Under the pieces are notes generated by a model. It was not told the DNA's origin. It worked only from the letters and a program-made list of their open reading frames with translations, and ran no database searches. A program made the position numbers and the translations under genes. DNA of 64,000 nt from Amycolatopsis mediterranei (lineage in GTDB: Bacteria > Actinomycetota > Actinomycetes > Mycobacteriales > Pseudonocardiaceae): positions 5,982,032 to 6,046,031 of the forward strand of contig NZ_CP100416.1 of assembly GCF_026017845.1 (NCBI RefSeq), in the 5' to 3' direction. Shown in pieces: positions 34,578-46,039 of this stretch. How positions within the stretch are numbered: the first letter of the stretch is position 1; each line of letters opens with the position of its first letter.

Positions 34578-35489
34578 TCAGTAGTGGTCGACGTCGTGGT
34601 GCTGGTGATCGACGTGGTGGCCGTGGTCGTGGCCGCCGTGGTGGTGCTCGTGTTCGTGGCCGTGGTCGTGGTGCTCGGTGGCCGCCTGCTCGTTGAACTG
34701 GTTCTCGTGGTGGCCCTGGGCCTGCTCGTTCTGGAAGATGTTGCCGTGGCCGCCCGTGGAGGCCTGCTCGTTGAACTGGTTCCCACCGTGGTGACCCTGC
34801 GCCTGCTCGTTCTGGAAGACGTTGCCGCGACCGCCGGTCGAAGCCTGCTCGTTGAACTGGTTGCCACCGTGGCCGCCGGAACCCTGCTCGTTCTGGAAGA
34901 TGCTCCCGTGGCCGCCCGTCGAGGCCTGCTCGTTGAACTGGTTCCCACCGTGGTGACCCTGCGCCTGCTCGTTCTGGAACACGTCACCGCGACCGCCGGT
35001 CGAAGCCTGCTCGTTGAACTGATTCCCGCCATGTCCGCCCGAGCCCTGCTCGTTCTGGAACACGTCACCGCGACCGCCCGTCGAGGCCTGCTCGTTGAAC
35101 TGGTTGCCACCGTGGCCACCGGAACCCTGCTCGTTCTGGAAGATGTCGCCGACGCCGCCGCCCGTGGAGGCCTGCTCGTTGAACTGGTTCCCACCGTGAC
35201 CGCCCGAGCCCTGCTCGTTCTGGAACACGTCACCGTGGTGGCCGGCCGAAGCCTGCTCGTTGAACTGGTTGCCACCGCGGCCGGCGCCTTGCTCGTTCTG
35301 GAAGATGTCCCCGCGACCGCCCGAGGAGGCCTGCTCGTTGAACTGGTTCCCGCCGGAACCGCTCGAGCCCTGCTCGTTCTGGAAGATGTCCCCGCCACCA
35401 CCCGTGGAAGCCTGCTCGTTGAACTGGTTCCCACCGGAACCACTCGAGCCCTGCTCGTTCTGGAAAACGTCGCCCGATGAAGTCGTCAT
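34578..35489 (-). CDS. NEQ-repeat protein, first gene of the ini-type operon
   Basis: A 303-residue protein built almost entirely from ten near-perfect copies of a 25-28-residue unit: (I/V)FQNEQ-G-S-G-GHGG-NQFNEQ-A-S-T-GG-x-G-D. Each unit contains two half-repeats ending FQNEQ and NQFNEQ. The C-terminus is His-rich (about 15 His in 35 residues). There is no signal peptide, Cys or membrane segment. AGGAG nine bases before ATG 35489 sets the start. It precedes iniA in the place held by IniB in mycobacteria but lacks the usual IniB N-terminal domain. The Gln/Asn/Gly repeats suggest an ordered polymer or phase-separating scaffold; that is inference. Confidence 0.85.
   Translation of the reverse strand: MTTSSGDVFQNEQGSSGSGGNQFNEQASTGGGGDIFQNEQGSSGSGGNQFNEQASSGGRGDIFQNEQGAGRGGNQFNEQASAGHHGDVFQNEQGSGGHGGNQFNEQASTGGGVGDIFQNEQGSGGHGGNQFNEQASTGGRGDVFQNEQGSGGHGGNQFNEQASTGGRGDVFQNEQAQGHHGGNQFNEQASTGGHGSIFQNEQGSGGHGGNQFNEQASTGGRGNVFQNEQAQGHHGGNQFNEQASTGGHGNIFQNEQAQGHHENQFNEQAATEHHDHGHEHEHHHGGHDHGHHVDHQHHDVDHY
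34686..35468 (-). repeat. Ten tandem copies of an ~81-bp coding repeat
   Basis: The DNA of the NEQ-repeat gene is a tandem array of about 81-base units; CCTGCTCGTTCTGGAA and CCTGCTCGTTGAACTGGTT alternate on the plus strand. Single units differ by silent and conservative changes and by small in-frame length differences. This points to expansion by recombination under protein-level selection. Copy number may vary between strains. Confidence 0.9.
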
Positions 35490-35619
35490 CGTGTGCACTC
35501 CTGACATTCGGATCGGTGAAGCCCGTGCCCCTCCGTTGTCATCCAGTGTTGAGCCACCGCACGCCCGGGTCATGAGTAGCGACCTACTCGGCTTCCCGGC
35601 GGCGCACCCGGCCGGCTAC

Positions 35620-38205
35620 CTACGGACCGTCGCCCGGGTTACTCCCCGGCTCCGGCCGGCCTACCACCGAAGCGAGCTCCCGCCGCCCCGAAATTCCCAG
35701 CTTCGCGTACACACCGTGCAGCACGTTGTCCACCGTCCGGACGGATACGACGAGACGGTCGGCGACGGCCCGGCTCGTCAAGCCCGTGGCCACCAAGCGG
35801 GCGATCTCCAGCTCGCGGACCGTCAGGTCGAGCGGGGTGTCCAGCAACGCCAGCGCCGGCGTCGCGGCGTCCTCACAGGACGCGAGCCACGACTGGGCCC
35901 GCTGGGCCGAGCCGACCGCGCTGCCCAGCTTGCCCGCCGTACGGTGGAGCCGCGCCGCCTCGGCCGCGGCCTCCGCCGCCAGCAGCCGGGCCCCGGTGCC
36001 GGCGAACGCCGAGGCGACAGTGTCCAAACCGGCCGCGTCCCCCGTGGACAGCGCCCGCGTGTGGGCCGCGTACAGCGACACCAGCGGCCCGTCCAGGTCC
36101 GACGAGAACTCGGGCACGCCGAAGCGGACCAGGTCGTGCCGGATCTCCGCCGCGACCGCCGCCCGGCCCGACGCCTCCGCAGCCGACGCGGCCGCTGCGG
36201 CCAGCTGCGCGGCCCGGGTCAGCTCGCCCCGGGCCGCGGCCGCCCAGGCGCCGGCCCAGTCACCGAGGGGGCCGGGCAGGTCCACGTCCTCGGGTCGCCC
36301 CGCCATCGCCGAGGCCCGGGCCCACGCCCCCGTCACCGCGGGGCGGAATTCGTACGGCTGGTCATGTCCCTCCACGGCCAGCGCTTCGCGGAGCCGGCGG
36401 ATCGCCGCGCGCACGTTGCCGTACGCGAGCGCGACCGTCCCGAGGGACGCCGCCGCCCCCGCCAAGGCCGGACCCCAGCGGTCGCGGACCGCATCCCGGT
36501 AGTCCTCGCCCGCCAGGTCCTCGGCCTCTTCCAGGCGGCCCGCCCGGCAGAGCGCGACGATCCGGGCGTGCTCGAGCCGGACCCGGGACCCCGGCACGGA
36601 AGCACCGGACGCCGCGATCGCGAGACCCTCTTCGACGACGCCGAGGCACGCCTCGGTGCGCCCGGACTCGGCCAGCGCCCCGGCCGCGACCACGAGTGCC
36701 CCGAGGCGGAGCTCGTCGCCGCGGTGGTTGCGGTCCAGCGCCGGGCCGAGCAGGTCCAGGGCCGCGCGGGACGCACCGGCCGCCGCACGCAGGGCCGCCC
36801 GGGCGATCACCAGGTCGTCGGCCGTGCCGGACACCGCCGTCTCGGCCGTGTCCAGCACCACTTCGGCGTCGGAGAACCGGTTCAGGCCGAACGCCAGGTT
36901 CCGCGCCCGCGTCCCGGCGACGCGCGCGTGCTGGACGTCCGACACCGTTTCGCCGGCGAGCTCCGCCAGCAACGCGTCGGCGTCGGCGTGCCGTCCGCCC
37001 GCGATCCGGACCTGGGCCAGCAGGAACTTCGCGGCGAACCCGCCGCTCAGCCGGACCGCTTCCGCGGCCAGCTGCTCGGCCTGCGGGAAGTCCTTGCGCA
37101 GCAACGTCTCCGCCGCGGCGCGGACGAGCTCCGGGTCGGTCGGCAGCCCGGCGGCCAGCCGCCAGCGCACCAGCCGCGGCTTGTCCTCGGCGCGCCGGGC
37201 GCCGGTCAGGTCCAGGGTGCCGGCGAGGATGCGGTAGGTGTCGCGCTGCCGCAGCGGCGACGTGCGCCGCCGGATCACCTCCGCGTAGAGCGGGTGCGCG
37301 AGACGGACGTTCAGCCGCCGCCCGGTGCGTTCTGACACGACAAGCCCGGCGCGCTCGGCGGAGGCCAGCACGCGCGCGGCGCCGAGCCGCAGCAGGGGTT
37401 CGCAGCCCAGCGGCTCCCCGAAGGCCAGCAGTTCCAGCAGCCGCCGTTCGTCGGCATCGACGCGGTCGGTGCGGATTTCGATCAGCTCGACCAGCCGCGG
37501 CGTCGCACGGAGGGCGCCGCTCCACCGCCACACGCCGTCGGTGGCCGACAGCGCACCGCTGTCGAGCCCGCCCTGGAGGAGCTCCCGCAGGAACAGCGGG
37601 TTCCCGAGGGTCAGGTGCCACAGCCGGTGCTCCGCGCCGTCCTCGAGCCGCCCGCCCAGGACCGCGGTGACCAGCTCGGCGGTCTGCGGCCGGGTCAGCT
37701 CGCCGACGTCGAGCCGCTCGGCGACGCGGTCCTTCCACATCGCGAACACCGGGTCGGGCACGCTCACCCCGTGCGGCGCGATCACGACGACGAACGCCGA
37801 CGCGGTCGCGGCCAGCTGGTGCACCAGGGTCGCCGACAGGTCGTCGAGCAGGTGCGCGTCGTCGACGCAGAGTACGAGCCGGCGCCCCTCCGCACCGCGG
37901 GTGAGGTGGCCGGCGACCTGGTTGAGCCGGTGGGCGCGGTCCGCCGTGCCGTCGGCGCTGCCGGGCAGGAGGTGGGCGAAGGCCCCGAACGGAATCGTCG
38001 AAGCGGACGACATCGCGCGCACCCAGTGCGTGCGCGCCCCGCCGGCGGCCAGCTCGGCCAGCAGCACCTTGGCCAGGCGCGTCTTGCCGGCGCCGGCGCG
38101 CCCGGTCAGCAGCAGGCCGCACACCTCGGCGTCGGCCAGCGCCCGGCGCGCGAACGCCAGTTCCTGTTCGCGGCCGACCAATGGCCAGTCGTTCACCACC
38201 CCCAC
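35620..38205 (-). CDS. LAL-type large LuxR regulator (AAA ATPase-TPR-HTH)
   Basis: About 860 residues. The N-terminal ATPase has Walker A (LLTGRAGAGKTRLAK, about 32-46) and Walker B (LVLCVDDAHLLDD). A long helical middle resembles TPR-like repeats. The C-terminal LuxR HTH reads LTVRELEIARLVATGLTSRAVADRLVVSVRTVDNVLHGVYAKLG. Such LAL regulators (MalT/PikD type) often control secondary metabolism or sugar use. GTG 38205 is the longest start, but GTG 38199 or 38196 has better spacing from GGAGG. It is transcribed away from the PLC-like gene and could control it. Confidence 0.87.
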   Translation of the reverse strand: MGVVNDWPLVGREQELAFARRALADAEVCGLLLTGRAGAGKTRLAKVLLAELAAGGARTHWVRAMSSASTIPFGAFAHLLPGSADGTADRAHRLNQVAGHLTRGAEGRRLVLCVDDAHLLDDLSATLVHQLAATASAFVVVIAPHGVSVPDPVFAMWKDRVAERLDVGELTRPQTAELVTAVLGGRLEDGAEHRLWHLTLGNPLFLRELLQGGLDSGALSATDGVWRWSGALRATPRLVELIEIRTDRVDADERRLLELLAFGEPLGCEPLLRLGAARVLASAERAGLVVSERTGRRLNVRLAHPLYAEVIRRRTSPLRQRDTYRILAGTLDLTGARRAEDKPRLVRWRLAAGLPTDPELVRAAAETLLRKDFPQAEQLAAEAVRLSGGFAAKFLLAQVRIAGGRHADADALLAELAGETVSDVQHARVAGTRARNLAFGLNRFSDAEVVLDTAETAVSGTADDLVIARAALRAAAGASRAALDLLGPALDRNHRGDELRLGALVVAAGALAESGRTEACLGVVEEGLAIAASGASVPGSRVRLEHARIVALCRAGRLEEAEDLAGEDYRDAVRDRWGPALAGAAASLGTVALAYGNVRAAIRRLREALAVEGHDQPYEFRPAVTGAWARASAMAGRPEDVDLPGPLGDWAGAWAAAARGELTRAAQLAAAAASAAEASGRAAVAAEIRHDLVRFGVPEFSSDLDGPLVSLYAAHTRALSTGDAAGLDTVASAFAGTGARLLAAEAAAEAARLHRTAGKLGSAVGSAQRAQSWLASCEDAATPALALLDTPLDLTVRELEIARLVATGLTSRAVADRLVVSVRTVDNVLHGVYAKLGISGRRELASVVGRPEPGSNPGDGP

Positions 38206-38469
38206 TGCCTCCCCACCCGCCTCCGTACAGTCGTGCTGGGATCATGACAACGCCGGGGCCCGCGAAGTACCGAATCCGCACAGCAATTTGGCATAAATCG
38301 CCAAGCGGTGCGACATAACCGACATAGCAGACACTTGATCTGCGATTTCGTGAGCATTTTCCAGCCATTCTCGGGACGCCGTGATCAACCGTTTCCGCGG
38401 AATTCAGGACAATGTCTCGCCGGACGGCCAGGATGGGCACGGCCCGTTCCCCGACGTGAGGACCCGAGG

Positions 38470-39876
38470 ATGCGCCGTCTGCCCGCACTCGCCACCGCCG
38501 TGCTCACCGCTTCCGCGCTGCTGACCGCCGGAACCGCCCACGCCGCGAGCCCGCCGTTCCCCGCGTCGGTGTTCCGCGCGACCCACAACAGCTATTCGGG
38601 GAATGTCGACGGTGCCAAGAACTCGCTCGCCTACCAGCTCGACCACGGCGTGCGGTTCCTGGAACTCGACGTGCACGACAACGGCTACGCCACTTCGCGC
38701 GACTACGCCGTGGGGCACGACTCGCCCGGGAACCTCGTGGACCACGGCGGCGGCAACCCGGCTTCGAACAACCTCCGGGACTGGCTGGCGGTGGTGAACA
38801 CGTGGTCCGCGCAGCACCCGGCCGCCGCCCCGATCGTCGTCATGCTCGACCTCAAGGACGACCTGACCGACAACCCGTCGTTCGCCGCGGGCAACCTGAC
38901 CGCGCTCGACCAGGAGCTCGAGTCGGTGTTCGGCGCGCGGCTGCTGCGCGCGCAGGACTACCCGGCCGCGCAGCCGGACGTCGACGCGCTGCGCGGGCGC
39001 GTGCTGCCGCTGCTGTCCGGTGACGGCGGCTCCCGCACCGAGTACAAGCGCGACGTCGGCTACCACCCGGCGGTCGCGCTGAACGGCCGCGGCCAGGTGG
39101 TCGAGGTGCACGACTCCGGGGCCGGCGCGCTCTGGTACTGGACCGGGACCTACGGCGCCGACGGGCGGATCACCTGGCTGCGGCACGGCAAGTACGACAG
39201 CGGGCAAACACCGGCGGTCGCGCTGAACGACAACGGCGACCTGGTCGAGGTCCACCAGTCCCAAAGCGCGGCCACGCTCTGGTACCACGTCGGCAAGCTC
39301 GGCGCGGACGGCGAGATCACCTGGCAGGCCAGCCACCAGTACGACAACGGCGTGCTGCCGACAGTCGCCTTCACCGACGCGACACACCTGCGGGAAATCC
39401 ACCAGAGCCAGAGCAGCAGCCAGAACTGGGACTGGGACGGCGTCCTGGCGGGCACGACGGTGGCGTGGACCGGCAACGCCAAGACCTCCGACGCGCGGTT
39501 CGCCAAGGCGAGCGCCACCGGCGGCAGCCGGCGCGTGAGCGTCTGGACCGGCGCGGACGGGCCGACCTCGGCGCAGACGCTGCGCGCCGACACCGACCGG
39601 GTCGGCGGCGACCGGATCCGCTACCGCCAGGTCGCGTTCGACGAGTTCCAGCAGGGCGACAGCGCGGAGCTGCAGCAGGGCGCGCTGTTCTACGGCGCGC
39701 CCGCGACGGAATCGGCGTTCATCACCTCGGCCCGCCTGGCGGGCAAGCTGGTCCGCGGCTGGGACTTCGACTCCGCGGGCCAGGCGACCACTCCCCTGGC
39801 GAACTACCCGGCGACCAACCACCCGTACGACAGCTGGTACCAGAACCTGCTCGCCCAAGCGGGCGCGGTCGAGTAG
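38470..39876 (+). CDS. Secreted phosphatidylinositol-PLC-like phosphodiesterase
   Basis: A 468-residue exported protein. The signal peptide is MRRLPALATAVLTASALLTAGTAHA-AS. A PI-PLC-like TIM-barrel domain follows, with the two catalytic His regions FRATHNSYSG and YAVGHDSPG and the acid in LELDVHDNG. From about residue 190 come repeated beta-propeller-like units of the type GY/SHPAVALNxxGxVVEVHxSxSxxLWY, an unusual extension for this family. It probably cleaves lipid head groups outside the cell. The gene is set off by strong hairpins downstream. Confidence 0.8.
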   Translation: MRRLPALATAVLTASALLTAGTAHAASPPFPASVFRATHNSYSGNVDGAKNSLAYQLDHGVRFLELDVHDNGYATSRDYAVGHDSPGNLVDHGGGNPASNNLRDWLAVVNTWSAQHPAAAPIVVMLDLKDDLTDNPSFAAGNLTALDQELESVFGARLLRAQDYPAAQPDVDALRGRVLPLLSGDGGSRTEYKRDVGYHPAVALNGRGQVVEVHDSGAGALWYWTGTYGADGRITWLRHGKYDSGQTPAVALNDNGDLVEVHQSQSAATLWYHVGKLGADGEITWQASHQYDNGVLPTVAFTDATHLREIHQSQSSSQNWDWDGVLAGTTVAWTGNAKTSDARFAKASATGGSRRVSVWTGADGPTSAQTLRADTDRVGGDRIRYRQVAFDEFQQGDSAELQQGALFYGAPATESAFITSARLAGKLVRGWDFDSAGQATTPLANYPATNHPYDSWYQNLLAQAGAVE

Positions 39877-39944
39877 CGGGCCGCCGGCGAAGGTCCGGAA
39901 CTGTCGGTGCCCTCCGGTAGCGTGGAAAACGGGGGACCCCCGCG

Positions 39945-39999
39945 GCTGACGGCAGCCGTCAGCGCTTCGCCAGGGAGCGGTAAGCGGCCCTGGCGAAGC
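39945..39999. terminator. Two adjoining hairpins between the PLC-like gene and the FAD monooxygenase
   Basis: Hairpin one (39945-39963) has 9-base arms GCTGACGGC/GCCGTCAGC. Hairpin two (39964-39999) has perfect 12-base arms GCTTCGCCAGGG/CCCTGGCGAAGC with a 12-base loop. They may terminate the PLC-like transcript. However, the second ends only eight bases before ATG 40008, which has no ribosome-binding site, so it may also act on the downstream gene. Confidence 0.6.
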
Positions 40000-40007
40000 T
40001 CGGCCGC

Positions 40008-41140
40008 ATGAAGAACCCGACCGTCCTGATCTCCGGCGCGAGCATCGCCGGCCCCGCCCTCGCCTGCCTGCTGACCCGGTACGGCTGCACCGTCACCATC
40101 GTCGAACGCGCGCCCGCGCTCCGGCCCGGCGGCCAGGCCGTCGACTTCAAGGGCGCCACCCACCGGACCGTCCTCGAACGCATGGGCATCCTCGACGACG
40201 TCCTGGCGCGGCAGACCGGCGGGCAGGACCAGACGATCGTCGACGCCACCGGACGCGCGCGGGCCGTGATCCCCGGCGAGTTCACCGGCGGCGACGTCGA
40301 AATCCGCCGCGGCGACCTCGCCGAAATCCTCTCCGCGCACTCGGGCTGCGAGTACCTCTTCGGCGACACCATCACGTCGCTGACCGAGACCACGGATGGA
40401 GTCGACGTCACCTTCGCCCACGCCGAGCCGCGCCGGTTCGACCTCGTCGTCGGCGCCGACGGCATCCATTCGAACGTCCGGCGGCTGGCATTCGGCCCGG
40501 AGCGCGACTACGTCCGGTACCTCGGCTACCACTACGCCCTCGCCGAGCTCGGCGAAGACATCGCCGACGGCGAAGCCGTGATGTACAACGAGCCGGGGCG
40601 GATGGCCGCCGTCGGCGGTCCGAAAGCGTCGGCGTTCTTCGTGTTCGCCTCCCCCGAACTCGACTACGACCGCACCGACACCGAGAAGCAGCGGCAGCTG
40701 CTGATGGACGCCTACCGGGGCGGCGGCTGGCGGCTGCCCGAGCTGATGGCGAAGATCCCCCGTGCGGGCGAGTTCTACCTGGACTCGCTCAGCCGCGTCA
40801 CGATCGACCGCTACTCCCGCGGCCGGGTCGTGCTGCTCGGCGACGCGGCCTACGGCAACACCCTCGGCGGCTTCGGGACCGGCCTGGCGGTCGTCGGCGC
40901 GTACGTGCTTGCCGGGGAACTGCTCGAAGCCGGCGGCGACCACCGGGTCGCCTTCGCCCGCTACGAGGAGCTGATGCGGGACTACGCGAAGGTCTCGCAG
41001 CGCGGCAGCGCGGGGCCGTTCCTCGCGCCGCCGTCCCGGCTCCGGATCACCCTGCGGGATTGGACGTTCAAGTCCCGCTTCCTGCTCGGCCTGATGCTCA
41101 AGGCGACCGACAAGTTCGCCACGGACATCGAGCTGCCGGG

Positions 41141-41159
<19 letters not shown>
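40008..41159 (+). CDS. FAD-dependent monooxygenase (PHBH fold)
   Basis: A 383-residue class A flavoprotein monooxygenase. It has the FAD dinucleotide motif SGASIAGPALACLL (9-22), the DG motif region LVVGADGIHSNVRR, and the second FAD motif VVLLGDAAYGNTLGGFGTGLA. Similar proteins hydroxylate aromatic compounds or inactivate antibiotics; the substrate is not predictable. The 3' end overlaps the convergent metH by 19 bases. Confidence 0.87.
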
Positions 41160-44770
<3,611 letters not shown>

Positions 44771-44775
44771 CGGCA

Positions 44776-44861
44776 GCCTCCCTCGATCGGGAGGCGCCCT
44801 TGGTTGGTCATTCCCGGCCGAGCGTGGCGGACCCGGTGGTCCGTTGCAGCGCCTCTCGGCC
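44776..44861 (-). promoter_or_regulatory. S-adenosylhomocysteine (SAH) riboswitch controlling metH
   Basis: On the minus strand P1 is formed by GGCCGAG (44861-44855) and CTCGGCC (44822-44816). Inside it is GGACC-loop-GGTCC (44842-44838 with 44833-44829) and the conserved GCGCTGCAAC-type segment. A pseudoknot pairs GAGGCGC (44855-44849) with GCGCCTC (44797-44791). This is the SAH-riboswitch architecture known from ahcY and metH leaders. The pseudoknot strand also competes with GCCTCCC/GGGAGGC (44895-base notation: 44795-44789 with 44782-44776), and GGGAGGC holds the metH ribosome-binding site. Ligand binding should therefore free the site (ON switch). Confidence 0.85.
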
Positions 44862-44928
44862 TGTGGTCCACGGTATCGGAACCGGGCCCGCGCACGCCAT
44901 CCCGCCCCGACGGCGCGTCCACGGACTG

Positions 44929-44943
44929 GGACATCGTATGTCC
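44929..44943 (-). promoter_or_regulatory. Dyad upstream of the metH leader
   Basis: GGACAT-CGT-ATGTCC has perfect 6-base arms and lies about 70 bases upstream of the riboswitch, in the probable metH promoter region. The right half runs into TCCACAATGGA (44941-44951), one of several copies of a motif over-represented in this window. Operator function is conjecture. Confidence 0.35.
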
Positions 44944-45105
44944 ACAATGGAATGTACCGGTCACGCTGCCTCCGCGTCGCGATCGCTGCCGGATCCGCTC
45001 CCGCCTGCTTACCCGGGCCACCTCCACCATCGCTCAAGCGAGGCTCGATGTTACTCTCCGCGGTCGTCATCCTCACTTTTCGTGCTGCCGGGGCGGCTTG
45101 AAAAC

Positions 45106-45126
45106 TGAAACACGTTCTAATACGCT
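45106..45126 (+). promoter_or_regulatory. KstR-like operator and -10 box of the LLM oxidoreductase gene
   Basis: TGAAACACGTTCTA (45106-45119) fits the KstR consensus TnnAACnnGTTnnA exactly. KstR represses sterol/cholesterol catabolism genes in mycobacteria and rhodococci. TACGCT (45121-45126) is a good -10, and GTG 45133 falls at the expected transcription start, so the message is probably leaderless and the operator blocks the promoter. Confidence 0.65.
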
Positions 45127-45132
45127 CCGCGG

Positions 45133-45987
45133 GTGGACTACGGAATCGTGCTGTTCACCAGCGACCGGGGGATCACCCCGGCGGCCGCGGCGCGCGCCGC
45201 GGAAGCCGCGGGGTTCTCGACCTTCTACGTCCCCGAACACACCCACATCCCGGTGAAGCGCGAGTCACCACACCCGCGCACCGGGGACGCGTCGCTGCCC
45301 GACGACCGCTACAGCCGGACGCTCGACCCGTGGGTCGCGCTGGCGACGGCGGCCGCGGTCACCGAGCGGATCCGGCTCGCCACCGCGGTGGCCCTGCCGG
45401 TCGAGAGCGACCCGATCAACCTCGCCAAGACGATCGCCAGCCTCGACCACCTCTCCGGCGGCCGCGTCACCCTCGGCGCCGGCTTCGGCTGGAACGTCGA
45501 CGAGCTGACCGACCACGGCGTGCCCGGGAACCGCCGCCGCACCGCGCTGCGCGAGTACCTCGAGGCGATGAGTGCACTGTGGACGCAGGACGAAGCCTCC
45601 TACGATGGCGAGTTCGTCTCCTTCGGACCGAGCTGGGCGTGGCCGAAGCCGGTCCAGGCGCACATCCCGGTGCTGCTCGGCGCGGGCCCGACCGAGAAGA
45701 CGTTCCGCTGGATCGCCCGCCACGCGGACGGCTGGCTCACCACCCCGGCCGACACCGACCTGGACGGGCACGTGGCGCTGCTCAAGGAGATCTGGCATGC
45801 CGAAGGGCGGGAAGGCGCGCCGCAGATCTGCGCGCTCGGCGAGCGGCCCGACCCCGAACGCCTGGCGCACCTGGATTCCCTGGGTGTGACCGAGACGATC
45901 TTCGGCCTCCCCGACCGCTCGCCGGACGAGGTCGAAGCCTGGATCGGGCGGCTGGCCGGGAAACTCACCCTCGCCCCCGCGCACTGA
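45133..45987 (+). CDS. LLM-class F420-dependent oxidoreductase
   Basis: A 284-residue luciferase-like monooxygenase-fold protein. It has the N-terminal VLFTSDRGITPAAAARAAE, FYVPEHTHIP, the SLDHLSGGRVTLGAGFGWNVDE core typical of F420-dependent LLM enzymes, and PVLLGAGPTEKTFRWIARHADGW. Close relatives in mycobacteria lie in the sterol-degradation region, which agrees with the KstR-like site directly upstream. A role in sterol or steroid catabolism is a reasonable inference. Start GTG 45133, no ribosome-binding site, apparently leaderless. Confidence 0.85.
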   Translation: MDYGIVLFTSDRGITPAAAARAAEAAGFSTFYVPEHTHIPVKRESPHPRTGDASLPDDRYSRTLDPWVALATAAAVTERIRLATAVALPVESDPINLAKTIASLDHLSGGRVTLGAGFGWNVDELTDHGVPGNRRRTALREYLEAMSALWTQDEASYDGEFVSFGPSWAWPKPVQAHIPVLLGAGPTEKTFRWIARHADGWLTTPADTDLDGHVALLKEIWHAEGREGAPQICALGERPDPERLAHLDSLGVTETIFGLPDRSPDEVEAWIGRLAGKLTLAPAH

Positions 45988-46039
45988 ACCGGCGGGACAC
46001 GGACGAATCCGTGCCCCGCCGGTGATCGACCCCCCGGGG

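Noticed and set aside
34686..35468. CRISPR array or minisatellite
   Set aside because: The regular 81-base units are in frame, diverge mainly at silent or conservative positions and encode a coherent repeat protein; there are no unique spacers and no cas genes.
34578..35489. Curli-like amyloid subunit
   Set aside because: Gln and Asn spacing resembles curlin only loosely, there is no Sec signal and no csg genes are nearby. Kept as a possible polymer, not as curli.
44776..44861. Cobalamin or SAM riboswitch before metH
   Set aside because: No B12-box or SAM-I/II/IV core was found, whereas every SAH-riboswitch helix is present.
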